Source of the DNA: VRUE01 sp963824705
GTDB taxonomy: Bacteria > Actinomycetota > Thermoleophilia > Solirubrobacterales > 70-9
Length of the DNA stretch: 64,000 bases
Assembly: GCA_963824705.1 (NCBI GenBank)
Contig: CAWGQE010000003.1
Location: 1,116,001-1,180,000 of the forward strand
Reading direction: 5' to 3'
In this document: one piece after another, positions 26,665-36,002 of the stretch
Position numbering within the stretch: position 1 is the stretch's first letter
How the letters are laid out: each line of letters starts with the position of its first letter
The notes under the pieces: model-generated
Database searches by the model: none
Seen by the model: only the letters and a program-made list of their open reading frames with translations
Told to the model about the DNA's origin: nothing
Position numbers and translations under genes: made by a program

Positions 26665-28133
26665 GCCGGCGCGGCGGTCGTGGGCACCCCCGGGGCTTCC
26701 GATTCGTCCTTCGTGATGCACTTGCCTAGACCTAATTGCCTGGCGCGCCGATCGTTTTGATCTGAGCGAGTGCGGATCTGCTGCTGCAGTCTTTGCGCGA
26801 CCTCGAAGTCGCCAACCTCCAGAGCTCGGACCTCTGCCTGCGTGGCTTCGGCGCCGAGCGCGGAGGCGAGCAGATATTTGTCGTAGGGGCTCGCCAGGCG
26901 CGGGGGAGGGCCGAGCCGGCCGAGCCGGTGCAGTCCCCGCTCAGCGATATGGAGAGCTGGCTCGAAGAAGGAATAGGCCGCTTTGCGATACGCCTTGAGG
27001 ATCCCGTCTCGCGTGGTTTCGTCCGAGCCTCCGGTCCCACTCAAGCGCTTCAGCGTCCTCATCGGTCCCTTGGCGCGGTGTTCGAGTCGATCTTGGCGCG
27101 AGAACAGCTCGATGCAGATTGCGTTGGCTTGCTTGCGAAAGTCGGCGGCGGGAAGCGGTTTTTCGCCCACTGGCTGAATCACTGTTCCGAGGGCTTCGCC
27201 GGTGAGTAGTCCTTGCTTAGCCCGCACCAGGGGCGTGACGTCGAACACCTCACGCGCGGCAGGTAGATGTACGACTGGGGAGATGTCGAAGTCGAAGAAG
27301 TCAATTCGCATGTCCATCGAGATCGAGGGTCGGCTGGGAGCGTCCGGCAGGGACGTCCGGATTCGGGCTCGTCGAAGTAGGCCATCTCCGCCTACCCATG
27401 CTTCCACCGCGGTTGCCGAGGGGAACAGTCTCGCCAAACGCTCGTATCGCAGCGCTTCGTTGCGCTTGCCCTCGTGCTCCAAGACGGCCGCGTAGTGCGC
27501 GAGATCGACGGCGCTGCGATACCACGTCGTCTGTACGCCCCGCACATGCGTCTCGCCCAGTGCTTCGGCGTCGCCGTTTGCTGCGGCCAGCAGTTCGAGC
27601 TGAGCCTGGGCGTCGCCGTTACCGCCAAATGCCGTTTCCGCGGTTCTCCCGAGCCAGGGATCGACCCCTATCCATTCCCGCCCCGGGGGCAGTTGCCTCG
27701 AGAGCTGCGGTGAGCGAAGGTAGACGGTCTGCACATCGCCGATCGCCTCCACCTGTAGTGAGCCGCCCAGCGAAGGCATCTGGATCGCCATAGTCGTTCG
27801 GCTGCGACCGCTGTCGCCGTTGTAGACACCGCGCCCGTTCATTCTCAGCGGTTGGTCTAGCTCTGGCGAGGAGTAGACGGCCTGAATGATCGACCGCGCT
27901 CCAGTTGCCTGCTGCGTCTCCTCAGCCGCCCGAGCTATCGGGTTGGGTCCGGTGCGGCGACCGTTGGAACCGGGGTCAACCAAGGCGTAGACGACTACAA
28001 ACACCAGCAGGGCGGACAAGATGGCCACGACCCGAAGGAGGCGCCTCGACAGCGGATCGAGCTTCGACCAAGACGCCGTCAACCACAGGCGGACCTCTCG
28101 TCGGTTCCGCGTCACGAGTGATCTGAACGGCAT
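26661..28133 (-). CDS. Membrane-anchored LppX/LprAFG-like protein
   Basis: 490 aa. One N-terminal transmembrane helix (LLRVVAILSALLVFVVVYALV, ~33-53) after a basic cytoplasmic tail. The extracellular part contains a beta-rich region with GETHVRGVQTTWYRSAVDL, a hallmark of LppX/LprG-like lipid-binding domains, then a helical C-terminal domain with two cysteines. Likely acts at the membrane/cell-wall interface. Diverges from the sigma-factor gene. Confidence 0.7.
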   Translation of the reverse strand: MPFRSLVTRNRREVRLWLTASWSKLDPLSRRLLRVVAILSALLVFVVVYALVDPGSNGRRTGPNPIARAAEETQQATGARSIIQAVYSSPELDQPLRMNGRGVYNGDSGRSRTTMAIQMPSLGGSLQVEAIGDVQTVYLRSPQLSRQLPPGREWIGVDPWLGRTAETAFGGNGDAQAQLELLAAANGDAEALGETHVRGVQTTWYRSAVDLAHYAAVLEHEGKRNEALRYERLARLFPSATAVEAWVGGDGLLRRARIRTSLPDAPSRPSISMDMRIDFFDFDISPVVHLPAAREVFDVTPLVRAKQGLLTGEALGTVIQPVGEKPLPAADFRKQANAICIELFSRQDRLEHRAKGPMRTLKRLSGTGGSDETTRDGILKAYRKAAYSFFEPALHIAERGLHRLGRLGPPPRLASPYDKYLLASALGAEATQAEVRALEVGDFEVAQRLQQQIRTRSDQNDRRARQLGLGKCITKDESEAPGVPTTAAPA

Positions 28134-28358
28134 GGCGCATCTCCCACCATCAACAGGGACGTGATCGACAAGTGGGCGGATTACTTGAGCGGATCAGTCG
28201 ATTCTGGCTGAGGAGTTCAATCGCAGCAGTCGCGAATCCGTTTGATGTTAAGGAATTCTAAAAATGGGTAGGGCTTTCGAGTAGTCGGAGCTAGACGCTC
28301 GAAATGCTTTCGCGGCAGTCATCGGGAGGCCCGGTGAACGATGTAGCGGCGACGAAAG

Positions 28359-28390
28359 AGGGGTCCACTTTCGGGTCTCGATGCCCTGTT
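28359..28390 (+). promoter_or_regulatory. Shared promoter-like motif upstream of the ECF sigma gene
   Basis: AGGGGTCCACTTTCGGG, 8 variable bases, then CCCTGTT. The same two blocks with the same spacing occur at 33630-33661 before the ArsR-type gene of the conjugation operon. In both cases an ATG follows within 7-17 bases. Two blocks with fixed spacing fit an alternative-sigma promoter or a regulator site. Confidence 0.5.
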
Positions 28391-28396
28391 GTAGTG

Positions 28397-29728
28397 ATGG
28401 ATCCCATTCGCACCTCCACGATTGCGTCGGATGACGCGGCGGCGCTCCTTCAGGGCTTTGTTCGAGGAGAGCGCGGCCGGGCGCTTCGCGCGCAGCTGGC
28501 CTCGCAGCACCGCGAGCGCTCGACGGAAGAGATCGAGGACGCCGTGCAGTACGCCTGCAAGTCGTTCTTGGACGAAGCGAAGGGCATCACGGACCCCGGT
28601 CGGGTCTATGCCTGGATTCGCACCGCTGCACACCGTTGGCTCAACCGCGAGACCAACCGCCAGGTCCGTGAGCTCGTCGTCGACCCGATCGTCGGCGGAC
28701 TGGACGAGAACGCCTCCGATGCCCCCACTCCCGAGGAAGCACTTATCACGCAGGAGAGCGAGGGGGACATGGCGACCCTGGTTCACGAAGTCGCCTCGAC
28801 GCTCCCCGAGCGTCAGCGCAGGGTGCTTGCGCTTTACGGCGCGGGTCTCAGGCGCCCTGAAATCGCTTCCCGCTTGGGCTTGACCGAGCGCACGGTGAAG
28901 CGCGATCTCCTTGAGATCATGGACGAGGCGCGGGCCGCGATCGCACGGAAGGAGGGAGGCGGTTGCCCTCGCGGCGAGCCGCTTGTCCTTCGTGTCGCAT
29001 ATGGCCTAGCGACGTCGGCTGAGTCCGAGCAGGCGCGACTCCACATGAAGAGCTGCCATCGCTGCGAGATGTTGTGGGAGAGGCTGGACGCCTGGCGGGA
29101 AAAGGCTGCCGTGCTCCTGCCGGCCTCCCCTGCTGTCGAACAAGCGAGCCCGGGTCTGCTCGGCCGGCTGGCGCATCGCACGCTGGATGAGGTCAGCTCG
29201 GTCAAGCAGCAGGTTCTCGGCAGCGTCGCCCAGGCCAAGCAGCATGTGGCCACGGCCTACTACCGGGCGGTTGACCCGACGCCGCTTGCCGGCGCTCGGC
29301 CAGGAACCGTTGCCGCGGTGCTCGTCAGTTGCGTGACGATCGGCGGGGGCGCCGCGACCTACTGCGCTCAGAACAGCGTCAACCCGCTGGGGGCCGCGAC
29401 CGGACTGATCGCCGGCAGCGAAGAGGAATCCAATCCCCCACCCAGCTCGCCACCACCCGAAACGCCAGAATCGACCGCCGTCGTTCCCCCGCCTCCGCCG
29501 GCCGAATCCGAACAGGCGGAAGTCAGCGAACCCGCGCCCTCGCCTGAACCCGAACCGGAACCGGCCGCCGAACCGCTGCCGCCCCCGGCAGATCCTGGCA
29601 ATGAACCGAGGTCGCCGAACTACCCGGTCAGCGAAGAAGTCGAATCTCCGGCTCCTGAAGCCGCTCCCGCCGAAAGCCGCGAACCAGCACCAGTAGCAGG
29701 GAACGGCCGCCAGTTTGGAGGCCCGTGA
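28397..29728 (+). CDS. ECF-type sigma factor fused to zinc-finger, membrane and wall-spanning segments
   Basis: 443 aa from the ATG after the promoter-like motif (frame open back to 28304). Sigma2-like region (~20-90, AWIRTAAHRWLNRETNRQ), Sigma4 HTH (~130-185, RRPEIASRLGLTERTVKRDLL), a zf-HC2-like HMKSCHRCEMLWERL as in anti-sigma factors, a transmembrane helix (~305-325, VAAVLVSCVTIGGGAATY) and a ~120-aa Pro/Glu-rich extracellular tail. One polypeptide thus combines sigma and anti-sigma/receptor parts. Codon use switches: the cytoplasmic part favours GAG, the tail uses 19 GAA to 1 GAG by my count. Overlaps the adhesin start. Confidence 0.85.
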   Translation: MDPIRTSTIASDDAAALLQGFVRGERGRALRAQLASQHRERSTEEIEDAVQYACKSFLDEAKGITDPGRVYAWIRTAAHRWLNRETNRQVRELVVDPIVGGLDENASDAPTPEEALITQESEGDMATLVHEVASTLPERQRRVLALYGAGLRRPEIASRLGLTERTVKRDLLEIMDEARAAIARKEGGGCPRGEPLVLRVAYGLATSAESEQARLHMKSCHRCEMLWERLDAWREKAAVLLPASPAVEQASPGLLGRLAHRTLDEVSSVKQQVLGSVAQAKQHVATAYYRAVDPTPLAGARPGTVAAVLVSCVTIGGGAATYCAQNSVNPLGAATGLIAGSEEESNPPPSSPPPETPESTAVVPPPPPAESEQAEVSEPAPSPEPEPEPAAEPLPPPADPGNEPRSPNYPVSEEVESPAPEAAPAESREPAPVAGNGRQFGGP

Positions 29729-31996
29729 TGCAGGCGATGCCGAAGTCGAGGGGAAAGTTTCGGTGGTCTTGGCTCGCTGTCGTGATCGCCTGTGTCGCGG
29801 CGATGGCAGCTCCCCGCCCTGCCGCAGCCGGCGAATTCACGATTCTCGCCTGCCAGGCCGATGCCGGCGGATTCGCCAGCACTGCCTTTGAAAACTTCGC
29901 CACGCGAGGCATGCGCTGGCGGCGAGCCTGCAACCCATTGGGTCCGGGGTTGCGCGGCCTGGTCACGGCCAACGTCGTCCAGGGCGGCAACGTCGCTCAT
30001 GGCGCGCAGTCGGCCTTTGTCCTCACTGCGCCGCCCGGAACCGCATTCTCGCGGCTGCGCTGGTCGGGTCACGCCCACCGCAGGGACTGCCGTTACGCCT
30101 TGCAGGTGTATGCCGTGCGGCCGGACGGGTCGGACGCGACGATCAAGAACGTGCGGGCAAACCGGAGTTGTCCGCGTCCCGAAGTGGCGCAGGCGTCGAG
30201 CTGGCCCCGACCGCATGCATACGATTTGGGCGGGGCGACCAAGATCGTCCAGCGGGTCGTCTGCGTCGGCGCCGCCTCGGCCCAGTTCTGCTCGGGCCGG
30301 GGGCTCAACTACATGCAGACCTTCACCGCGGAAGCGACGGTCATCGACACCTCGGGTCCATCGGTGACGGTCGTGCCCGACACTCCGCTCGCTCGCGGGG
30401 AATGGGTCAGCGGCACGCAGACCGTCGACTACGAAGCGTCGGACAACGTCGGAGTCAAGGCAGCATCCGTGTTTATCGCCGGTGTCAAGGATGGTGAAGA
30501 TCCGCACGGCTGTGATTACTCGCAGCGAATTCCCTGTCAGAACGGACAGGGTGGGATTGAAAAAGTCGAGACCCAGCATCTGCCCGAAGGCAGTCAGCCG
30601 TTGTATGTGGCGGCGGAAGATGCCGCCGGCAACAGCGCGAATTCGGCAACGGTCACGACGAGGATCGACAATACTGCGCCGGGAGTCGCCTCGGTAGGTG
30701 TTGAAGGCGGCGAGGCCTGGCGGAATCGCAACGAATTCGACGTCGCCTGGCAGAACGCCCCTGAACCGGACCGAGCGCCGATCACCGCGGCCCACTACCG
30801 GGTCTGCCGAGTCGGCAGCGGCGAATGCGTCAGCGACAGTCGCGGCGGTTCGTCGATCGCGCGACTCGACAACCTCACCGTGCCCTCGCCCGGCGAATGG
30901 GAATTGCGGCTTTGGCGCGAAGACGCCGCTACCAACCAGCAGCCCGAAAACGCCTCGCTGCCGGTCAAGCTGCGCTTCGATCCAGAACCCCCGAAGCTCG
31001 GTTTCGAAGACACCTCCACCGACGACCCGACCCGAGTTTCGGTGCAGGTGACCGACCCGATCTCCGGGCTCGGGGGCGGGGAAATCGAGATCAGCCAGGT
31101 GGGCTCGGGTGTGTGGCAGGCACTTCCGACGTCCCAAGAAAACAGCCATCTCGTCACCAGGATCGACGACGCGACGCTGCCCGCGGGCGAATACGAACTT
31201 CGGGCCATCGCGCACGATCAGGCCGGAAACCTGGCGAGCACGAGCCAGCGACTCGACGGGCAGCCGATGAATGTGAAGCTGCCGCTTCGGATCGCCTCCT
31301 CGGTCCGAGCCGGGGCGGTCGAGAAGAAACGCGTGCGAAGGACGGTCCACCACGGCGGCAAGTCTCACAAGGTGACCCGCACCATCACTGTCCTCAACCC
31401 GCGTACGAAGGTCGGCTTCGGTCGCCACGTTCGCCTTACCGGCGTCCTCGTCGACGGCTCCGGCAACCCGGTCAGCTGGAGCGCCGGTACAGGTCTACTC
31501 GCGTCTACGAGAAGGAGAAGAAGCGCTCGTGGACACCCTCAGCACCGGCGCCCACGGCCACTTCGTCTACGAGGTGGACGCACACGCCTCCCAGACGCTT
31601 CGCTTCACCTATCCGGGCGCTGCCACCCGGCTGCCGGCCGAAGACAAGGTCGTCCTGCTCGTCGCGGGGCGCTCGACCTTCGCGGTAAGTCCAACGCGGA
31701 TCTTGAACGGCCAGTCCGTCGTCTTCAGCGGTCGCGTCCAGGGCAGGCCGCTCCCGGCGGCAGGCAAGCTGATCGAGCTGCAGTATTGGGTCTCACATGA
31801 ATGGTCGACCTTCCGCACGATCCGCAGCAAGGTAAACGGGCGCTGGCGCATTCCCTACCGCTTCGAGCGGACCTGCGGCTTGGAGCACTTCCGCTTTCGT
31901 CCCCGCCTTCCTGGCGAGGCCGGCTATCCGCTCGAGGCCGGGTACGGCCCCGTGCTTGCGGTCACCGTGAAAGGACAGCCATGCTCTACGGGATAG
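29725..31996 (+). CDS. Secreted Ig-like surface protein, one +1 frame break
   Basis: About 756 aa after joining two frames. Signal peptide (WSWLAVVIACVAAMAAPRPAAA), then an N-terminal domain with several Cys, then Ig-like/bacterial surface modules with VDYEASDNVGVKAASVFI, YVAAEDAAGNSANSATV and AIAHDQAGNLAST. The frame breaks near 31477: dropping one base at AGC-TGG restores GNPVSGAPVQVYSRL and the rest to the stop at 31996. GTG/ATG start overlaps the sigma stop. Probably exported to the wall and partner of the sigma tail (context inference). Confidence 0.75.
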
Positions 31997-32027
31997 CCAA
32001 GGCCAACGAGCCCAAGGAGGAACCGGC

Positions 32028-32631
32028 ATGTTGAAAGTCCCGCGCCCCCGCCTCACTTATGCCAACGTCGTCGCGACGCTGGCGCTCTTCGTCGCCCTGG
32101 GCGGTAGTTCCTACGCGGCGCTGAAGATCTCCGGCAGGAACATCAAGGCGCACACGATCACCGGCAAGAACATCAAGCGGAACTCCCTAGGGCGCCGGCA
32201 GATCAAGGAGTCCAACCTGAGCGCCGTGCCTCGCGCGCTCAACGCGGCGCGCCTCGGTGGCTATCCCGCCGAACGCTTCTTGTTTCGTTGCCCGGAAGGA
32301 ACGATCCCGGTCGCGGGCGTCTGCGTCGAAACGCAAGCCCACCCTCCCGTCGCCTATGGCAGCGCGGTGCTCGAATGCGGCTCGATCGACACCAAATCGG
32401 CGGCGGGGCGCAGGCTCCCTACCCACAACGAGCTGATGGAGGCCCTGACCCACCACGAAGAGATCCAGCTCTCGCCCGGCGGCGAGCTGACGAGCGAAGT
32501 CTCCGCTTCGACCAGTGAACCCGGCCGGGTCGACGATCTTTACATCGGCGACAGAAGGAGCGGTGGGCCTCACTCCCGACACCTTCGCCGGAGCAAAGTC
32601 ATACCGCTGCGTAGCTCCCCCACTGAATTGA
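32028..32631 (+). CDS. Secreted hypothetical protein of the SSYAALKISG type, one +1 frame break
   Basis: N-terminal signal segment (VVATLALFVALGGSSYAA), then a polar repeat-like stretch (GRNIKAHTITGKNIKRNSLG) and a globular part with Cys residues. The unshifted frame runs into the next gene's start. Dropping one base at the AGA codon at 32553 gives VGLTPDTFAGAKSYRCVAPPLN and a stop at 32631, just ahead of the next ribosome-binding site, so the shift is the better model. I recall this N-terminal pattern as common in Solirubrobacterales. Confidence 0.7.
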
Positions 32632-32662
32632 GACCCAGGATCGACAAGCGAGGAGGCACCCG

Positions 32663-33511
32663 ATGCCCTGGTTCCATGAAGTTCTGACGCTCATATCTCG
32701 CTCTCGCGCGCGCTCACGAACCGGGCTCGGAGTAAGGGTTCTGGCTGGCGTGCTTAGTGCCGTCTTGGTCTTTGGCAGCATCGCGCCGGGTGTGGCGTTC
32801 GCCGGAGAAGCCGACAGCGAACAGGAAGGGTCGGCTCCGCCCGGCGCCTTGCCGGGGCTCGAAGAAGGCGCGGACTTCGAACCGGGCGGGGAAGAAGCAG
32901 TGCTGGAAGAAGTCCCCGGCGCTGTGAGCGGCGGAGAAGAAAGCGAAGAAGGGTCGCCGCTGGAAAGTGAACCGCCCCAAGAATCCGAACCGCCACTGCC
33001 TCCACCGGAAGCTCCTGCTGCCAGCGTCGGACTCTCTCCCCCGACCGGGGAAGAATCCGCGAGTGTCCCGCCACAAGGTCCGACCTACACCCCGGCCGAA
33101 GAACCGACTGCCGAGGCGGTCCCGTCGCCTCCGGTCGAAAACCAATCCCTGACCGCCCCCGAGAGCCCCCGGTCTGAGCCGCAGGCCCAGCCCGCAGCGG
33201 AAGCCGTGCAGGCCGCGCCCGAAGCACCTCCTCCGGTGAGCCCTCCCGAAGCACCCGAACCGGCAACGGCACAGCCGCCCTCGGTGCCGGCCCAGCGCAA
33301 CGGCGCAGCTGGGAGCCTTGCCGGACACTTTGTCCACACCGTCAAGGCGGGGGAGTGCCTGTGGGCGATCGCCGAAGCCCTGCTTCCCGTCGGCGCCGGC
33401 ACCAGCGAAATCGAAGCTGAGGTGCAGCATCTCTGGAAGCTCAACGCTGCTCGGATCGGCACCGACGATCCCAACCTGCTCTACGTCGGGACTGAGCTCA
33501 GGCTGCGCTAG
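32663..33511 (+). CDS. LysM cell-wall protein with Pro/Glu-rich stalk
   Basis: 282 aa. ATG preceded by GAGGAGG. Signal peptide/anchor (~25-48, LAGVLSAVLVFGSIAPGVAFA), a long Pro/Glu/Ala-rich stalk (~50-215) and a C-terminal LysM domain (~222-282: HTVKAGECLWAIAEALLP... LWKLNAARIG... GTELRLR) that binds glycan chains. Last gene of the sigma/surface operon, followed by a terminator. Confidence 0.88.
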   Translation: MPWFHEVLTLISRSRARSRTGLGVRVLAGVLSAVLVFGSIAPGVAFAGEADSEQEGSAPPGALPGLEEGADFEPGGEEAVLEEVPGAVSGGEESEEGSPLESEPPQESEPPLPPPEAPAASVGLSPPTGEESASVPPQGPTYTPAEEPTAEAVPSPPVENQSLTAPESPRSEPQAQPAAEAVQAAPEAPPPVSPPEAPEPATAQPPSVPAQRNGAAGSLAGHFVHTVKAGECLWAIAEALLPVGAGTSEIEAEVQHLWKLNAARIGTDDPNLLYVGTELRLR

Positions 33512-33556
33512 AGCGTCACTCGCTCTCTGGGCGGCGACCAAACGCCCGCAGTAACC

Positions 33557-33597
33557 CTCCGGCCCCTTCCAGGGGCCGGAGTGCTTTCGGCTGCCGT
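33557..33597 (+). terminator. Rho-independent terminator after the LysM gene
   Basis: CTCCGGCCCC (33557-33566) pairs perfectly with GGGGCCGGAG (33572-33581) around TTCCA, followed by a T-rich stretch ending in TTTT. Closes the surface-protein operon and isolates the conjugation regulator. Confidence 0.8.
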
Positions 33598-33629
33598 TTT
33601 CCGGATCGGTTTCGTCTTAACAAACTTTT

Positions 33630-33661
33630 AGGGGTCCACTTTCGGGGTTCAACACCCTGTT
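33630..33661 (+). promoter_or_regulatory. Shared promoter-like motif upstream of the conjugation regulator
   Basis: Second copy of AGGGGTCCACTTTCGGG-N8-CCCTGTT; 17 of 17 and 7 of 7 bases equal the copy at 28359-28390 with the same spacing. Lies 13 bases before the ATG of the ArsR-type gene. Confidence 0.5.
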
Positions 33662-33674
33662 AGTCAGAGTCCCA

Positions 33675-34061
33675 ATGAATCACAGTGTGAAAAGACAACC
33701 GACACCACCCGAAGGGTCCCGGCCGATCCGTCCACATCTTTCAGATGAGACGGTCGAGTCGATCGCAGCGTGGCTTCGTGTTATCTCCGAGCCGACTCGA
33801 ATTCGGATCATGGAGCTTCTCAACTGCGGACCTGTAAGCGTGCAAGGGCTAGCCGCACAGCTTGGGATGACGTATTACAACGTCTCGAAACACCTCAACG
33901 TCCTCCATCAGGCGGGCATCGTCAGCCGGCGAATCGAGGACAACAGGATTCACTACGAGCTCGTCGACTGGTCCGGTTGGTGGATGGTCGAACAGGCCGG
34001 AATGAGCCTCGTCGCAGAGGCCGGTGAGCCCGGCGGCGATTCGCCGACTTCAACTGTGTAG
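33675..34061 (+). CDS. ArsR-family winged-helix regulator
   Basis: 128 aa. Full ArsR fold: LRVISEPTRIRIMELLNCGPVSVQGLAAQLGM then YYNVSKHLNVLHQAGIVSRR recognition helix and a beta wing (NRIHYELVDW). No obvious metal-binding cysteines in the helix. First gene of the conjugation block; probably controls the operon that starts at 34149. Confidence 0.88.
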   Translation: MNHSVKRQPTPPEGSRPIRPHLSDETVESIAAWLRVISEPTRIRIMELLNCGPVSVQGLAAQLGMTYYNVSKHLNVLHQAGIVSRRIEDNRIHYELVDWSGWWMVEQAGMSLVAEAGEPGGDSPTSTV

Positions 34062-34148
34062 TTGAAGTCACTTTTCCCGCTCGCCCCCCTGTTGTGGTGA
34101 GCCAGTCAATCGGCTGGCCGCCAAAGCAACATCGGAGGTGGTCAGGAA

Positions 34149-34997
34149 GTGGTAGTCGGAATTGTTACTCGATCCGGGCAGCGCCAAGGTGAAGGACGCA
34201 GCGCCCGAGCTGCGATACGGACGGCAGGCCGGGCGGCACTGTGGGTGCTGATTGGGATTCTGCTCCTCCGGGGCGCAGCGTCTGTTCTCTCGGGTCCCCA
34301 CCGCAGCGAGCGGGCCGCAGCCTCAACCAGCGGTGTCGTCGATCCGGCGAGCGGGTCCATCGCGGTGCGCTTCGCGCGCGCCTACCTCAGCGGCTCTTCT
34401 CCGCGGGAGCTGGCACCCCTTCTGGTGCCGGGCGTACGCGCACATGGCTCGACCGCCACCAGGATCGCGACCCAGCAGGCAGAGGTCGCCGGTATCGAAG
34501 ACGTTGGTGGCGGCCAGGCGATCGTCACCGTGGCCTGCGAGCTCGCCGACGCTCGCACTCTCTACCTGGCCGTCCCGATCGTCCGCGCGAGCGCGGGCGA
34601 GGTGGCGGTATCGGGCGCGCCCGCGGTGGTCGCCGGGCCGGCGAGGGTCGGGGAAGAGGTTGAAGCTCCCCAGCCGCTCGCCGGCCCGGACGCCTCCGCC
34701 ATCGGCGACCTCGTGCGGCGTTTTCTGCCGGCCTACTTCTCGGCCTCCAGCCCCCACGATCTCTCCTATCTGCTGGCGCCGGGCGGTGAGGTTGTCCCGC
34801 CGGGCTACGGCCTGCGGCCACTCGGCGTCCCGAGCGTCAAGCAGATCGGGGACGGCGAAGGCGTGCGGCGAACGGTGCTCGCCACCGTTCGGGTTCGCGA
34901 TCCGCTGAGCGGCGAGACCTTTCAGCTCGGCTACCGGCTCGAAGTCTCGCGGCAAGGGCGCTGGTACGTCGATCGGGTCGAGGGGGCGCTCTCGTGA
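34149..34997 (+). CDS. TcpC/VirB8-like conjugation protein
   Basis: 282 aa, GTG start. One N-terminal transmembrane helix (ALWVLIGILLLRGAASVL) and two NTF2-like domains (FARAYLSGSS... and RRFLPAYFSAS...), the TcpC architecture of Gram-positive type IV secretion. Forms part of the membrane channel. First of a tightly overlapping series. Confidence 0.75.
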   Translation: MVVGIVTRSGQRQGEGRSARAAIRTAGRAALWVLIGILLLRGAASVLSGPHRSERAAASTSGVVDPASGSIAVRFARAYLSGSSPRELAPLLVPGVRAHGSTATRIATQQAEVAGIEDVGGGQAIVTVACELADARTLYLAVPIVRASAGEVAVSGAPAVVAGPARVGEEVEAPQPLAGPDASAIGDLVRRFLPAYFSASSPHDLSYLLAPGGEVVPPGYGLRPLGVPSVKQIGDGEGVRRTVLATVRVRDPLSGETFQLGYRLEVSRQGRWYVDRVEGALS

Positions 34998-35302
34998 AGC
35001 GCCGCTTCCGAGTCGCCTTCCTCGTTGCGCTCGCCGCGAGCGTCCTGTTGCTGGCTCCGGCCGCCGCCCTGGCCGCGAGCGGCAACGACGTCGGCCACAA
35101 CATCGGCTCGACGCTCCGCCACTACGCGGGCGAGATCTACGGCGGCGTCCTGGCGATCGTCGGCCTGATCTTCTTGCTCAACCGGAAGTTCACCGACCTG
35201 GCGGTCTTCTTCGTCGCCGCGATCTTGGTCGGCTGGCTCGTCTTCAGCCCCGACCAGGTCGCCGATCTGGCGAGGTCAGTCGGACAGCGGATCTTGCCGT
35301 GA
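34994..35302 (+). CDS. Small VirB2/TrbC-like membrane protein
   Basis: 102 aa. Signal peptide (VALAASVLLLAPAAALAA) plus two transmembrane helices (GGVLAIVGLIFLLN, VFFVAAILVGWLVF). Size and topology fit the pilin-like/TcpD subunit of type IV systems. Overlaps both neighbours through GTGA junctions. Confidence 0.65.
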   Translation: MKRRFRVAFLVALAASVLLLAPAAALAASGNDVGHNIGSTLRHYAGEIYGGVLAIVGLIFLLNRKFTDLAVFFVAAILVGWLVFSPDQVADLARSVGQRILP

Positions 35303-36002
35303 GCGAGAGCTTCGAGCCGATCCGCTCCTACCAGCGGATCTTCGCGCCTGAGCGGCGAATCTATCAGATCGAGGGCCGCTCGCTGCCGATCCCCGGCGGG
35401 GTGCCGCTGCGCTGGCTCGCCTATGCGACCGGCACGCTCCTCGCCGTCATCGTCCTCAGCGCGGGCTCGAGCACGGTGGCGGTTGGCATCGCCGCGATCG
35501 CCGCGCTCGCCGGCCTCGGGGTCGGTGGGCGTGAGGGCGCCGCCGTCGCGGCGATCGGCGCGCTGGGTGGGGCGTGGCTGGCGGGTATCGCGCTCGGCCT
35601 TCTCGACTGGCCGCTGCGACTGATCGTGATCCCGGCCGCGGTCGCGACCCTGGGGACCCAGGCGACGCCCGACGGCCGCCGCGCCGATCGCTTCGCACTC
35701 TCCTGGCTCTCGCTGCGGCTTTCGCCGCTGCGCCGGTCACTTGGTCGCTCCCTACCGCTCGCCGGGCTTGGCATATGGCCTCGGCGGTCGGCTCTGGGTA
35801 GAAGCCGATGAGCGCTCGCCCTTCCTGCGTCGCGGCCGGGTGCGCGGCCCCGCGGTCGGTCTTCTTCTCGCTGCCGATCGCCGTGCGCCGGGCGAGCCGG
35901 CGGCGGCATCTGGCCCGCCGCCCGCAGGGCTCCAAGCGCCAGACGGCGACGACGCCCCGCGTGGTGCTGGGCGAGGACGAGGTGCTGGAGGTGCGCCCGT
36001 GA
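35299..36002 (+). CDS. TcpE/PrgI-like conjugation membrane protein, two +1 frame breaks
   Basis: N-terminal RSYQRIFAPERRIYQIEG and two or more hydrophobic helices, typical of the small protein encoded just before VirB4. The first frame is consistent to about 35770-35782; one dropped base gives GGRLWVEADERSPFLRRGRVRGPA, and another near 35856 gives VFFSLPIAVRRASRRRHLARRPQ to the stop at 36002, which overlaps the VirB4 GTG. Without the shifts the first ORF stops at 35811. Confidence 0.65.
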
